This document shows positions 34,601-46,443 of a DNA stretch of 64,000 nt, in pieces. Numbering within the stretch: the first letter of the stretch is position 1; each line of letters starts with the position of its first letter. Origin of the DNA: Lathyrus oleraceus. Lineage: Eukaryota; Streptophyta; Magnoliopsida; Fabales; Fabaceae. The position numbers were made by a program, and so were the translations under genes. The notes below the pieces were generated by a model that had not been told where the DNA came from, searched no databases, and saw nothing but the letters and a program-made list of their open reading frames with translations. Location of the stretch: the NCBI RefSeq assembly GCF_024323335.1, contig NC_066579.1, positions 252,209,575-252,273,574 on the forward strand. Reading direction: 5' to 3'.

Positions 34601-34855
34601 AAACACTTACACAAAAAAAAAGGATCCCTAGGCGTACCTAGGATACTTTGGGTGCTAATACATTTCCTCTGTGTAACCAACCCCCTTACATGTAATCTCT
34701 GACATTTGATTAGTTTTGATTTGAAAACTTCTTATCTTTGGGTTTTGTTTGTACTTTTTGCTTTTCCTTTGGAAACAATAAAAGTGCGGTGGCGACTCTT
34801 ATTTTATTTACGTTGAGCTAATGAATAGCTCAGTGGTCATGAAAATACCACTACA
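31686..34855 (+). other. Second part of the outer Ogre LTR
   Basis: Non-coding continuation of the LTR interrupted at 11879. Contains the composite hairpin 32030-32073. U5 module: GAACTACG at 34461, itself the centre of ACCTCG-AACTA-CGAGGT (34456-34472), GTAGGCA at 34500, hairpin AAGACC/GGTCTT at 34508-34522. Then a TTGGGTGCTAATAC segment, TGGCGACTC at 34790 and terminal CCACTACA. No gene found. Confidence 0.85.
32030..32073. repeat. Composite hairpin in the outer Ogre LTR
   Basis: GCCATCAGATCT (32030-32041) pairs perfectly with AGATCTGATGGC (32062-32073). Between them CCTCATT (32046-32052) pairs with AATGAGG (32054-32060) around one base. The result is a stem of 12 bp, a small internal loop and a stem of up to 7 bp (fewer in RNA because of the tight loop). 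Along the uninterrupted LTR it lies about 695 bp after the TATA box. Confidence 0.9.
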
Positions 34856-35232
34856 GGAACACTTTAGGAAACTCATATACAATAAGTAGATTCATAATCA
34901 TTCTATCACTTCGCCTCTCAAGGAAGCTAACACCATAAACACTTGAAAAATCTCTCTCAAGGACAACCATACTTGTCTCACGATCATGAAACTCGGCTCC
35001 CTACTCTCCTCAGATTCAAGAAACTTCACAGCCTCAACAACACGTGCGCTCTTGCAATTAGCGGCATGTTGAACCAACCCTTCACGTCTGAAACATCTCC
35101 GAGAAGCAGAAGCTCCTCCCCCACTTGTTTCCATCCCTCTCTTGCTGGAAAGCGCTTAGAAATATAAATGAGCACCGACAATGTTTCATGCACATGATGC
35201 ATACTAGAGAACCTGGCCAAATCGACCGACCT
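34856..35232 (-). pseudogene. Chromovirus gag remnant
   Basis: Highly decayed minus-strand coding next to a tRNA-iMet primer site. A CFRREG..HAANCKS stretch looks like a degenerate CCHC nucleocapsid knuckle, and another frame has VYGVSFLERRSDR followed by VYEFPKVF, reminiscent of the protease-RT linker of gypsy elements. Only ~380 bp survive, so most of the coding region is deleted. Left edge abuts the outer Ogre LTR. Tekay/Del affiliation rests on the primer site and the flanking LTR. Confidence 0.5.
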
Positions 35233-35244
35233 GCTCTAATACCA
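35233..35244 (-). promoter_or_regulatory. Primer binding site, tRNA-iMet type (mutated)
   Basis: On the minus strand TGGTATTAGAGC, one transition away from the canonical plant tRNA-iMet site TGGTATCAGAGC. It lies three bases from the LTR end (35248). Confidence 0.75.
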
Positions 35245-35247
35245 CTA

Positions 35248-37374
35248 TGTAACACCCTACTTCTCGACTCGACAAATAAATAGATAAAAGATGTATAATA
35301 CATAAATCCCTCAAGTAGAGTGTTACTCAAATATCAACAAAACTTAAGGTTAAATCATTTAATAAACAATAGAAATTATAAAATAGTCGGCATAAAAGCC
35401 TCAACAACATTATTAGTTTTGAAAACTGGTTCACCATCAAAAATCAAAGGAAATAATGCAACATAAAATACATAAAAGAATAGCTTGTTTCCCTCGTGTT
35501 ACATATCAGACCGACTCTAACTATAAGACTCAATCGATAAGCTACTAAAGAGGTACAACACCATGTTCAACCTCAAGCTCCTACTCAGATACATGATTAT
35601 TTGTACTCTAAAGGAGCATAGATGCAACAACACAAAAAGGGGTGAGAATATATTCAAATAATAACCAATGCACAAAATAATCAGAGTAGATTCACACATC
35701 ATAATTCATGAATATATCAACATGCACCACAAAATCATGTATTCATATTTCACCCGCATCACAATCAATCACCAATCACACAAATCATATAAGAGTATTC
35801 ATCAATACATCAACATATCATTTGCACAACCATTATGCAAAATGCAATGCATCATCATCCCAACTCATGCTCGTTACGATGCCCACTCTGAACCGGAATC
35901 GCAACTCAATTTTATATGCATGTGGTGCCGACTCAACACTTGGTTCTTCATGCGAACCTGGTTCCAACATCTGAACCCCGAGTCCCCACTCTGAGCTCCA
36001 AGCCTCTACTCTGAGCTTGGGCCAAGTCATTAGTCCCCAATCTGAACTCGTGACTCGCCTCTTTCATAATAATGACAACATATGATGCATGGCATATAAC
36101 AATGCAATGACAACAACATAATAATGAATACAAGCCCACTCTGATTGTAAACAATCATGCAACAACAACATAGCAATTCATATAGCCCCACTCTGACCGT
36201 AATTAACTATGCAACAATAACATCATAGCAACGAGTACAACTCTACTATGATTGTAGACGATCATGCATTCAATGCATCACCAATAATTCTCACCTGAAC
36301 TACTTATCTCATTAATCGTCAGCAAGTATGTATAATAAATTATGTAACTAGGCTTGCATTTCAAAACAACAACAACACATCAAATACATATCCACACACA
36401 ATACTCAATCATGTTAAATCATCTTAACATTGATTCATCATTAAGCATGTACAATAATTCACACAGTTATGCATACAATTTACAACAATTATCCACACAT
36501 TAAACATGCATCCACAAATAAATCAAACATGTCAATTCATATCACAAGTAATACCATAAGGTAGCTCTGTGTATCATCTCTTCAAAGCTTCAAACGACAC
36601 CTCATTTGGACTTACAGAACTAAAGTTACGATAAAAACAGTTGGAAATAAAAAAAATAACATTTATGGAAAACACAACAACTGTAACCGGTTAACCAAAA
36701 CCTATAACCAGTATATTCACGAAAATTTCAAAAAAAAAATACCAGCTTCAACTGTAACCGATTACACCAATGCGCTAACAGGTTACCATTATACAGAAAT
36801 GCAAAAATGTGATTTTCACCATTAAAGCACTTCCGATGCTCCAATTTTTATGCCCAAAACACCCAATTGCACATAATTCATCATACATACAGTATATCAC
36901 ATTGAACAAGTTAGTTTCACATAGATTAACGCATTAGTTCACCATTTAATCATAGACTCAAGATTATGTTCATAGAGTCAAAGATTCATCAATTTAACAC
37001 AAATTCATCATTGAGTCAATTAGTTCATGAACATAAAAACACCATAGCAGCACAACACAATTGCACATCAAATCATGACATGTAAAAACATAATTTCATC
37101 ATTATTTAATAGATTATCATCAATCCATAAATAAAAACATGCTTGGGCAAACCCTTTATTCATGCATGTTTGTCTTGTTAGTCTCATGCTTAGACAAACC
37201 ATTTCATACTTGCCTTGTTACTCTCATGCTTAGGCAAGCCCCTTCATGCATGTTTTCCTTGTTAGTCTCATGCTTTAGCAAGCCTCTTCATGCATGTCTG
37301 CCTTATTAGTCGCATTCTTAGGTAAACACCCCTTCTTATAGGCCTTGCTCTCTGGATCTAGGCAAAATCCTACA
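35248..37374 (-). mobile_element. 5' LTR of a Tekay/Del-like chromovirus
   Basis: On the minus strand the LTR ends GGGTGTTACA at 35248. The other end is uncertain; CTACA at 37374 gives a TGTAGG start and ~2.1 kb. It holds several variants of TGTAACCGGTTA (36680-36790), a TATCGTAACTTTAG-type stretch typical of legume Tekay LTRs (about 36610-36630), and a ~60-bp tandem repeat at 37137-37336. No genes. Confidence 0.6.
37137..37336 (-). repeat. ~60-bp tandem repeat
   Basis: Four diverged units, each with CATGCTT(A/G)G(G/A)CAA(G/A)CC..TTCATGCATGT..CTT(G/A)TTAGTC. Inside the presumed chromovirus LTR. Confidence 0.8.
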
Positions 37375-37714
37375 ATTCTGCATTGGCCACATCATCTATT
37401 GGTTAACTCCACACCCACTCTTTGGTTCAGATACACCTGCCTATGGATACAAAAAACACAACATTTAGTTCAAATACACAATACTTTCCTTATTTCACTA
37501 CATTTATTTTACAATTCAAACAACACTTTTCCCAATTCAAGCAATTCTTTCTCTCTTTTTTTCAATACAAGAAACTCTTTCTATTTTTTAGTTCAAGTCA
37601 AGCAACTCTTTCTTTTTCTTTTATCACGCAAATATTTTCAAAACAATTTTATTTATTTTCATAAAAGAACCGTTATAATTCGTTCCTTAAAAGTCATACT
37701 AAAATCTTAGAGCA
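37375..37714. other. Unassigned AT/TC-rich stretch
   Basis: Rich in TTCAA..TTCTTTCT runs. An open frame of 121 codons crosses it, but its composition (Phe, Ser, Asn runs) and lack of known motifs speak against a gene. Confidence 0.4.
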
Positions 37715-38170
37715 TCCAAACAAGGATCAGAATCAGCTAACGTCTACACACTTCTAGGATATAATTATAATTGTTCCCTAAAATTAACCAACATATTCGT
37801 ATTTTCAACCACGAACTACAGAGATTTTATTTTCTCATTGCACTATGAGATTATGTAGGCACAAGGGTTTGAATCCTTGACGAGAAAACTAATTAATAAA
37901 CTTATTTGTCCCCCATTTACCATTTGCATGTAACCTTTAGATAGTAACACCCATTCACGCAAAGAACAACCAAAATGGTTCCTATTTAGTACAATGGATG
38001 TGAGGGGTGTTAATACCTTCCCCTTGCATAACCGACTTCCTTACCTCTTTTCTCTTCCCCTTAGGTTTTATCGATATTTCCCATTTCATTTGGAATAAGT
38101 AGAGTTCGGTGGCGACTTTGTTGTATCTTCGAGCATGCGATGTACTAAGGTATTTTTCATGACGCGGCAG
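37715..38170 (+). mobile_element. Ogre/Tat LTR tail, copy 1
   Basis: U5 module: CGAACTACA near 37812, hairpin TCTCAT/ATGAGA (37833-37838, 37845-37850), GTAGGCA 37855, hairpin CAAGG/CCTTG (37862-37866, 37875-37879), then GGGGTGTTAATACCTTCC, TGGCGACTT at 38110, end near 38170. Direct duplicate of 38370-38822. The ~200 bp between the copies (38171-38369) contain GGGATTAAT..ATTTAATCCC and nothing recognisable. Confidence 0.75.
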
Positions 38171-38369
38171 ACTAGTTCTTTTTTCTTGCACAATATTCGG
38201 GATTAATAAAATTTAATCCCGCAAGAGAAATTTTACTCGTCAACAGAGGATAAAAAGTGTTGTTCTTGAATTTAAGTTATAATACAATGACACTTTGACC
38301 AAAGTATATGTGTATGTCATTGTGTTTGAGTATAACCACAATGTTCTTTACTTCCCAAACCTTTCAAAA

Positions 38370-38822
38370 ATCACCCGAACAAGGATCCGAATCAGCTAAC
38401 ATCTACACATTCTAGGATATGATTATAATTATTCCCTAAAATCAACCAAAAATCTGTATTTTCTATCATGAACTATGGAGCTCTGATTTTCTCATTGCAC
38501 TATGAGACTACGTAAGCACGAGGGTTCGGATCCTTGGCGAGCACACTAATTAATAAAATTATTTTCCCCCTTTTATAATTTGCAAGTAACCTTTAGATAG
38601 TAACACCCATTTTGCAAAGAATAATCAAAATGGTTCCCATTGAGTACAACATATGTGAGGGGTGCTAATACCTTTCCCTTACATAACCGACTTCCTTACC
38701 CTTTTTCTCTTCCCCTCGGGTTTTATCGATATTTTCCCTTTCCTTTGGAATAAATAAACTTCAGTGGAAATTTGTTATATCTTCGAGCGTGCGATGCGCT
38801 TGGGTATTTTTGCGGCGCGACA
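38370..38822 (+). mobile_element. Ogre/Tat LTR tail, copy 2, with primer site after it
   Basis: Same family as copy 1: GAACTATG 38470, hairpin TCTCAT/ATGAGA (38490-38507), GTAAGCA 38512, hairpin CGAGG/CCTTG (38519-38536), GGGGTGCTAATACC, ending GCGCGACA at 38822. Followed two bases later by a primer binding site, so this is the true 3' edge of a 5' LTR. The LTR start was not found; the upstream part seems replaced by copy 1. Confidence 0.78.
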
Positions 38823-38824
38823 AC

Positions 38825-38842
38825 TGGCGACTCTACTAAAGA
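38825..38842 (+). promoter_or_regulatory. Primer binding site, tRNA-Arg type (mutated)
   Basis: TGGCGACTCTACTAAAGA. Compared with the intact site at 13938 every difference is G to A (TGCTGGGGA to TACTAAAGA), the signature of methyl-cytosine decay on the opposite strand. Confidence 0.8.
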
Positions 38843-39620
38843 GTCCATAAGTGAGTCAAGCCTAGTTTTGTTTGTTTCCTTGTTTGTTTGGATGTTTATC
38901 TTTACTGTTTACTTGGTTTATCTATATGTTATTTATCATATTCTTTATTTCTTTAAATATTCATTATATGTTGGATATCTATTATATATTCTCCATTGTG
39001 GGTTAGGCTTTATGATTTGAGAGAAGCTCTACACCCGAGCTTGAGCATACACACAAGATAAAATCATGGATAGTTGTGGTGACTTGCGTTTAGCGCATTT
39101 GGTTGGCACGAGACCCATACCCGTACTAGATTCACTTGGAATTACCATTTTCCTATAATTATTTTCTATGATAATGTATTTTCATTTGGATCCATGACTC
39201 TGGGCGGCCTTTTAGGGATCACCTTTGAAGGCTAGAACCCACCTGTGAGGGGATATGGGTTTTTTTTTGAAGGAAACTGTAAACTGTACATTCCTCGAAT
39301 ATCATAAATGCGTCGTACCTTTGAATCTGCATTGAGAATCATATACAGACTATTCAGAATATGTTGAACCTTTAACCTATATTATTGCATACCATTATTG
39401 CATCATCATGTATGTACCAAACTTTTGAATCTAAATTATTGCATCATCAAGCCTTTGAATCAATGGATGTTGCATACTTATTTGCATTCCATCCACATGA
39501 AAAAAAACATATGCATACATTCATACATTTGTGTTTCATGCATGCAAACCAGAAAAAGCTCACCTTTTCCCTTTCTCATCCAGGAGACGACAATTCCCCG
39601 ACGCTGATCCCCAAAGAATC
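38843..39620 (+). other. Leader of a decayed Ogre/Tat element
   Basis: Non-coding, follows the primer site with GTCCATAAGTGAGTC. Similar in place to the leader at 13956-14849. No long inverted repeat was noticed in it. No gene. Confidence 0.5.
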
Positions 39621-40790
39621 ATGGAACAACTTAAGCATGAGAACACAATGTGCAAGGAAATATTGGATTACACCCAAGGAAAGGTTGACATGATCTTGGA
39701 ACTATTTTTAGAGAATATGACAACAGACTTCTCAGATTAAGTTATAGTTGGTGAACGAGCTAAGAACGAACTGAAGGCGGGTAAAATCCAGAATGCAACT
39801 ACGAGGAGTCTTTCGATTTATCCCTAAGATAAGTATCCCCTATCGAACTATAAGCCCACTCAACATAATCAGAAATAGAAGCAGAAGAAAAACATCCAAG
39901 GAAATAATAATCAAGAGAGAAGACGTCCTCGCTTTGATCCAACTCTATTGTCTTATATGCATCTACTACATATTTTGATTCATGCTGGGGAAATTGTGCC
40001 CAAGGAGATCGGGCCTTCTAGGTTTCCCTATCATCCTAAGCATAATCCAAATGCCACATGCGAGTACCACGATGGATACGTGGGGCACTCTACATAAGCT
40101 TGTTTAATCTTCAAGAACAAAGTTCTAGAGCTCTTTCATTAGAAGTTGTTATGCTTTACAGATAAGCCTTGAGAAATCATCCTCAAGAATTTTCATCCTC
40201 AAGTTCAAGTGCCTATGGATCCCATGCCATACTACCCATACCCATATGTTGCCGTAGCTTAGTATCAATAGCCTCCTCAAGCTCGGACTCCACAAAGTCA
40301 GCGAACTGCAAAACCTAACAGAAATCAAGGGCATGGACAATAGAGAAAGAGGAAATCAGAAAGATAGATAGATTTGATTCATTTTCCTTATAGTTAGATA
40401 CTCCCTCAATTTCTCAGTTTCTCATTGGTTCAATTAAGGGAACTAGCGCCTCCTCCAACACCTCTCTCTTCAGGCTATGACGTGAACACTAAATGTGAAT
40501 TTCACTCAGGGGAACCCAGGCACATAATCGAGAATTACAGAGCCTTGAAATACAAAGTATAATACTGATCGATTCAAAGGTTATCATGTTCATGCCAAAT
40601 GGCCCAAACATACTGAACAATCCCATGCCTCTATAGGCAGGCACATCTACGATGCCATAACCAATGCAACTAATAAGCAAGGATAGATCTGAAGAGTTTG
40701 CATTTGTTGGAAGAGTCTGAAGGGGAACTCCTTGGGGATTGTCACATCAACTTGCATGTTTTGAATTAATCCATTCTTGTTCACTCATAT
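39621..40790 (+). pseudogene. Ogre/Tat gag, heavily decayed
   Basis: Begins with MEQLKHENTMCKEILDYTQ, an N-terminal coiled coil like the one in the gag at 22005. Further on are two knuckle-like motifs: CEYHDGYVGHST (about 40059-40094) and CEFHSGEPRHIIENY (about 40494-40538), with a Pro-rich segment between (PPPTPLSSGYDV). The frame is broken by many stops and shifts. No protease, RT or integrase follows; the sequence passes into 3'-UTR-like DNA. The element is therefore deleted for pol or was a non-autonomous gag-only derivative. Confidence 0.7.
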
Positions 40791-41690
40791 TTTATTTATC
40801 AATATCAAACTCTTGTTTAAGCAAAACTCAAGAGGAGAATGATGAAATCAAAATACACGAAATTACTGGTTGTGTGCTTTTGAATAAAACCTTACTGACA
40901 ATGTAAGGCATTGTTTTAATTCCCAAACATCATAGGTATAAGGAAGATAATCCCTAGTCAACCCCTTTGGGCCTAGTAGTAGGAGTTCTTTTTGTATGAA
41001 AAACCCTCAATCTTAACCAGGGGCAAAGTAGTTTTCAGTTAGTTTATCAATGCGTTCAACCACATCTTATCCCTCACGCGAGGTCGAAAGCCACAAATCC
41101 ACAATGATTGTCCCTCACCAACAAAAGGAATGAGACAGTCACAACCCTTTGAACGAATGATTGGGTCATGTGTCTCATATCCAAGATATTCATAATGAGG
41201 ATAGGAATACTCCCTCTTATCCATTCTCCGCTACTTAAGGCTCGTGGCACATAATTCGCATCATGATTAACAAGTTTTGAAAGAAGAATCGTTTTGTTGT
41301 GGTTGAATGATGAAGCAGTGATCCATTCTTGATGTCTAGTCTCCAAGGTTTACATGATGTCTTGAGTTTAATTTTGTCTTCAAAGATCCAATATGATGCA
41401 GGTATAGATTTCTAATTCTTTGACTGTCTAGTAGTAGGAGTTCTTTTCTATATGAAAAAACCCTCAATCTTAACAAGGGGAAGGGTAGTCTTCAGTTAGT
41501 TTGACCATGTGTTCAAATTTCAAAAAGGAAGTATCCCATCTGAGGATCAACCACACCTTATCCCTCACGTGAGGTCGAAAATCACAAATCTATAACGATT
41601 ATCCCTCGCCAACAAAAGGAATGAAGCAGTCGTGACCCTTTCAACAAATTAAATGAATAAATGTCACATGATTTGTTCCAACAAAATAAG
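40791..41690. other. Non-coding region with an internal ~200-bp duplication
   Basis: Two diverged copies of a segment with TAGTAGGAGTTCTTTT, AAACCCTCAATCTTAAC, TTATCCCTCACG(C/T)GAGGTCGAAA and TCCCTC(A/G)CCAACAAAAGGAATGA lie at about 40970-41150 and 41428-41645. No gene seen. Position suggests pol-deleted or UTR sequence of the decayed element. Confidence 0.6.
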
Positions 41691-42089
41691 AAATGCAAAA
41701 AAAATTAAAAGCAAAAGAAAAGCCCGCTAATTCAAAAACTTAAAAACAAGTGACTTAGGAAAAAATTAGGGCATCCTAGTGGACTTCAAACTCAAAAATT
41801 AGTCCAAGAAAAAGACAGGGAAAGCAAAAAACAAAAAATAAAAACCAAAGCCCAATCATACTTGGAACTTCCCTAAAGCCCAACTTGCTTGGAATCTCAC
41901 AAAGCCCAACTTGCTTGGCATCTCTAAATGCCCAACTTGCTTGGCACCCCCATAAAGCCCAATAATTGGAATTCTGCAAATAGTAATCATCATCGCATAA
42001 AGCATTGCATCCTCAAATGTGTAGCATATCCAACAAGATGGAGCATCATACCATACAAATTCATGCATACATTCGAAGCATAAGCCAGA
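41691..42089 (+). other. Ogre-like 3' UTR start with a short tandem repeat
   Basis: Resembles the segment that follows the Ogre integrases (GTGACTTAGGAAAAAATTAGG.., AGTGGACTTCAAAC). A four-unit repeat of ~26 bp, AAAGCCCAACTTGCTTGG with a variable tail, covers about 41855-41960. Confidence 0.6.
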
Positions 42090-43720
42090 CACTCGTCCGT
42101 TTTGACCATATTTCTTTCCAACACTCGTATGTGTTGACCAAATTTTTCTAACACTCGTCTATGTTTTTCCTAAAAACTTTTCGATACTTGTCCGTATTGA
42201 GTTTCAACACTCGTCTATGTTGACATTCTCCCTTTTTGATACATGTCCATATTGATTTCCAGTACTCGTCCGTGTTGATCTCAACTTTTCAATACTCGTC
42301 CGTATTGATTTCCAAAACTCATCCGTGTTGATCTCCCTTTTATCAATACTCATTCGGATTGATTTCCAACACTCGTTTGTGTTAATATCACCTTTATCAA
42401 TACTCGTCCATATTGATTTCCAACACTCGTCTGTGTTGATCTTAAATTTTTCAATACTCGTCTGTATTGATTTCCAACACACGTCCGTGTTGATCTTAAA
42501 TTTTTCAATACTTGTCTATATTGATTTCAAACAATCGTCTGTGTTGAACTCACCCTTTTTTCAATACTCGTCCATTTTAATTTCCACCACTCATCTACGT
42601 TGATCTTAAATTTTTCCAAACTCGTCTACATTGATTTCCAACATCCGTCTGTGTTAATCTCACTTTTTTCAATACTCGTCCATATTGATTTCCAACACTC
42701 GTAATTGTTGATATCATTTTTTTCAATACTCGTCCGTATTAATTTCCAACACTCGCCCGTGTTGATCTTACTTTTTAATACTCGTCTGTATTGATTTCCA
42801 ACACTCATCCATGTTGATATAACTTTTTTCAATACTCAACTGTATTGATTTCCAACACTCGTCTGTGTTGATCTCACCTTTTTTCAATACTTGTCTATAC
42901 TGATTTCTAACACTCGTCTGTGTTATTCTTAAATTTTTCAATACTCGTCCGTATTGATTTCCAACAGTCGTCCATGTTGATATCAATTTTTTCCAATACT
43001 CGTTTGTATTGATTTCTAAGACTCGTCCATGTTGATCTCACTTTTTTTCAATACTCATCTATATTGATTTCCAACACTCGTATGTGTTGATATCACCTTT
43101 TTTTAATACTCATCCATATTAATTTCCATCACTCATCTGTGTTGATCTTACACTTTTCAATACTCCTCTGTATTGATTCCCAACACTCGTCCGTGTTGAT
43201 ATTACATTTTCAATAATCGTCCATATTGATTTTCAACACTCATCTGTGTAGATCTTAAAATTTTCAATACTAGACCGTAATTATTTCCAACACTCGTCCA
43301 TGTTGATATTATTTTTTTTCAATACTTGTCCGTATTGATTTTCAACACTCACTCGTGTGGATCTCACATTTTTTAGTACTCGTCTGTATTGATTTCCAAC
43401 ACTCGTTCGTATTGATATCACCTTTTTTTAATACTCGTCCTTATTTATTTCCAACACTCGTCCATGCTGATCTTAAACTTTTCAATACTCGTTCGTATTG
43501 ATTCTCACACTCATCCGTGTTGATATTACCTTTCCAGTACTCGTCTGTACTGATTTCCAACACTCGTCTGTGTTGACATTAAGTTTTCAATAATTTTCTA
43601 TATTGATATCCAACATTCATGTTTTAATATTACCTTTTTCAATACTCATCTGTATTGATTTCTAATACTCGTCTATGTTGTTCACTTTCTAACACTCGTC
43701 TGTGTCAATCTATTTCCCCA
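42090..43720 (+). repeat. ~54-bp minisatellite made of two alternating mini-hairpins
   Basis: About 30 diverged units. Each unit has CAATAC-TCGTCC-GTATTG, GATTTC, CAACAC-TCGTCC-GTGTTG, then GATCTCACTTTTTT or similar. The two halves differ by a matched change in both arms (AT in one, GC in the other), so each stays palindromic. It lies in the 3'-UTR position of an Ogre/Tat element, as known for Ogre-derived satellites. The long frames on the minus strand (repeating CWKSI..TSIEK) come from the 54-bp period being divisible by three. Confidence 0.9.
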
Positions 43721-46443
43721 ACATATCTTTCCAGTCAATCCCTAGCATATCAATCTACAAGACCCTGTCTGCTAGTCCATATCCCTAATAAATAAATCCC
43801 TAATACACTTACCTTCCTTACATTACATCACTTTGTAGCGCTAAAATTTTTGAGATTAAGCTATTGATTTAACTTAACTCACAAAGTAAGGGTCGCCACC
43901 GCACTTTTATTATTTCCAAAGGGAAAGGAAAAAGAGCAAACAAAACCCAAAGAAGTTTTAAAACAAAACTAATAAAAAGAGATAAGGGTCAGGGGGTTAG
44001 TTATGCAAAGAGAAGGTATTATCACCCTAAACATATATAGTACTCTATAGGAACCTCTTTGAAAATTTGTACATGGCTGCTTAAAAATGGTGTTGTTTGA
44101 AAAAGATTGGAGAAATGGGAAAAGAATTTTTTTTATAACTTTTATGTTTGCCGAGACTTTTGGAGTCTCATGCCTACGTACCAACAAAGTGAAATGGAAG
44201 ATCAAAACCTCGTAGTTCATGGTAAAAATAACAAAGATGTTAGTTTTGATTCATTTTTAATAAAATGACATTTTATCATTTTAAGGAGAATACTCAACTA
44301 GTCACCCACAAGTATGAGAACTTTGCATCATCATAGAGAAGAGCTCCAACTTGGATAAGGATCAACAAGTATTCCACTAGATCTCTTAGATGGAAAAGAA
44401 TTATCATCAATACTATGGGGATAGGAGAATTATATATCTCAACTATGGAAATGACTCAATCCTAATCTTTGAGAAAAAAAAGTTTTAAAAGAAAAAAGAA
44501 GTGCACCAAGGGCACAAAGGATTTAAATGAGATATGCATTTTTTAGTATTTTTGAAATGGTTTGAATATGCTTAAGATGTATTAGCATTTATTAAGAAAA
44601 AAGGGTTTTGAAAATCAATTGACAAAAGCAAAGGTTTATTGAGAAAATGGTTCAAGTTTAAAAATAAGAAGGTTTGAAAAAGTGAGAAGATTTTGAAAAT
44701 TGAAGAAGGAGATGAGAAGAAGATACTATCTTAGAGACTAAAGTAAGAGTTAGGGAGGGAAGATCTAACCAAGAGATAGCAAGATTTAAGACATAAGTCA
44801 AGCAGGAATTCCCTCCTTTGGATTAAGCCTTAAGCAATCCAAATAAGCAAAGAATAATTCATGCATCAGATAGAATGAAAGTAACTAAGCCAAGTCTTCA
44901 AAAAGAGGTCTAAAGTCAAAGGTATCAGATGAATCCGAAGGTCTCAAATCACCAACTCCCAAAGCCAAGGTTAAGATCTTAGCCCTAAGTCCGTAACTCC
45001 ACAACAATGCCAAGGATAGTAACCATAAGTCCATGAATCAAGAGAACCAATTCCTTTTTTAAGGTTTTTCCTTTATTAATGTCTTTAACATAAAAAGAAG
45101 TCCAAATGTACAAAGAGCAAAAGAGCATGAATATAAACAATATGGTATGAGATATTAAAATGAAAGCATAAAGTATAAGAGAAAAGAATAAAGAACATAA
45201 GATAAATGACATTAAAGAAAAGTTAATACAAAAATATGTTAGTAAATTGTGTTAGTAATCAAAACGAAAGATGATTTGGTCATTTTTTAGAGAACACTCA
45301 ATTATTCACCCACAAGTATGAAAATATGGACCTTTACATCACCTATGAGAAGGGCTCCAACTTGAATAAAATCAACAAGTATGTCACTAGCTCTCTTAGG
45401 TGAAAAGGAAACAATACTTTTCACACAATACCATGAGGAGTAGGAGACTTACAATCTCACTTATGAAATGACTTACTTTCAGGATAAATTTAGCATTATA
45501 TTAAGCAACCGTAATTGGACTTATGTAGAAGTTACAACTATCTGAGGTTGGTCAATAATAATGTTTGTGTTAATACATGCTAGAGAAATGATATGTAAAT
45601 CATTCTCCTAAAGCTATGCCACAAAAAAAAAGAGAAATGATCAAGCACAAAGTCTATGACAATGGTCCATTACATCAATCCACACTTCAAAGTGCTTAGG
45701 ACAAACTTATGCACCAATCTAAAGTACCCTAAACGATCCATGATCAATTAAGAGGTAGATTTGAAACGATGTAAGTTCATCAAGCACCAATCCACACATC
45801 ATGAACAAGATTAACACAAACCATCCAATTGATCAAAAGGAAAGGAAAGAGATGAAGAAGAAGAGGAAAAGAGATATCACACCCAAATTGGATCAAAAGC
45901 TTGATCAAGTCATCATCAAAATCAATCATCCATTTCGGTGGATTAGGATTTTCACCCCATCAACACCCAAGGTCCATTGAGTTTGATGAGATCTATGATC
46001 AAACAACCATGATCCAAGGCCAACAGAAGTCAACAAAGGTCAAACAAATACAAAATGCAAAAAGATAAAATAAAATGCATCAAAAATATTTTTTAAATGA
46101 GAAAATCCGTAAAGCCCTTCAAAACACCAAATAAATGGCCAATAAAATTATGCAAGGTTAGAAATAAAATAAGAGACATAACATAAATTTTTTAGAATTT
46201 AAAAATGCAGAAAAATATTTTTAAACCAATTAAAGCAAAGGAGAAAAGAGAAATTCCATGAAAAATAAAAATCAATAAAATAAAATGTTGAAAAATAAAA
46301 ATCAGATGAAAAAAAATAAAAGAGAATTTTATAAATTATTTTGGGATTTTTTGGATGTAAAATGAATTTTCTCTGAATTTTTAAAGAAAATGAAATTAAA
46401 AATTAAAATAGAAAAAGAAATAAAATCAGAAAAAACACGAAGC

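Larger units (their letters stand above)
10016..34855 (+). mobile_element. Outer Ogre 3' LTR, split by a nested Ogre
   Basis: Starts TGTAATACCC at 10016 and ends CCACTACA at 34855. Removing the nested element and one copy of its target duplication (11880-31685) leaves about 5034 bp, the size expected of an Ogre LTR. The two parts are 10016-11879 and 31686-34855. This is the 3' LTR of the element whose integrase and UTR lie at 4376-10015. The 5' LTR and 5' coding half are not in the window. Part one holds the TATA box; part two holds a composite hairpin and the U5 module. Confidence 0.88.

Noticed and set aside
34898..35134. Host zinc-finger gene on the minus strand
   Set aside because: The Cys/His pattern fits a degenerate gag knuckle and lies beside a tRNA-iMet primer site and LTR.
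37345..37710. 121-codon open frame
   Set aside because: Low-complexity Phe/Ser/Asn composition and no known motif; adjacent to LTR sequence.
42204..42986. Minus-strand open frames with repeating CWKSI..TSIEK peptides
   Set aside because: The 54-bp unit length is a multiple of three, so any stop-free unit gives a long repeated frame. Units mutate to stops freely and no start or promoter context is seen.
42090..43720. CRISPR-like alternation of repeat and spacer
   Set aside because: Plant nuclear DNA; 'spacers' are themselves repeats and the units are too diverged. It is a minisatellite.
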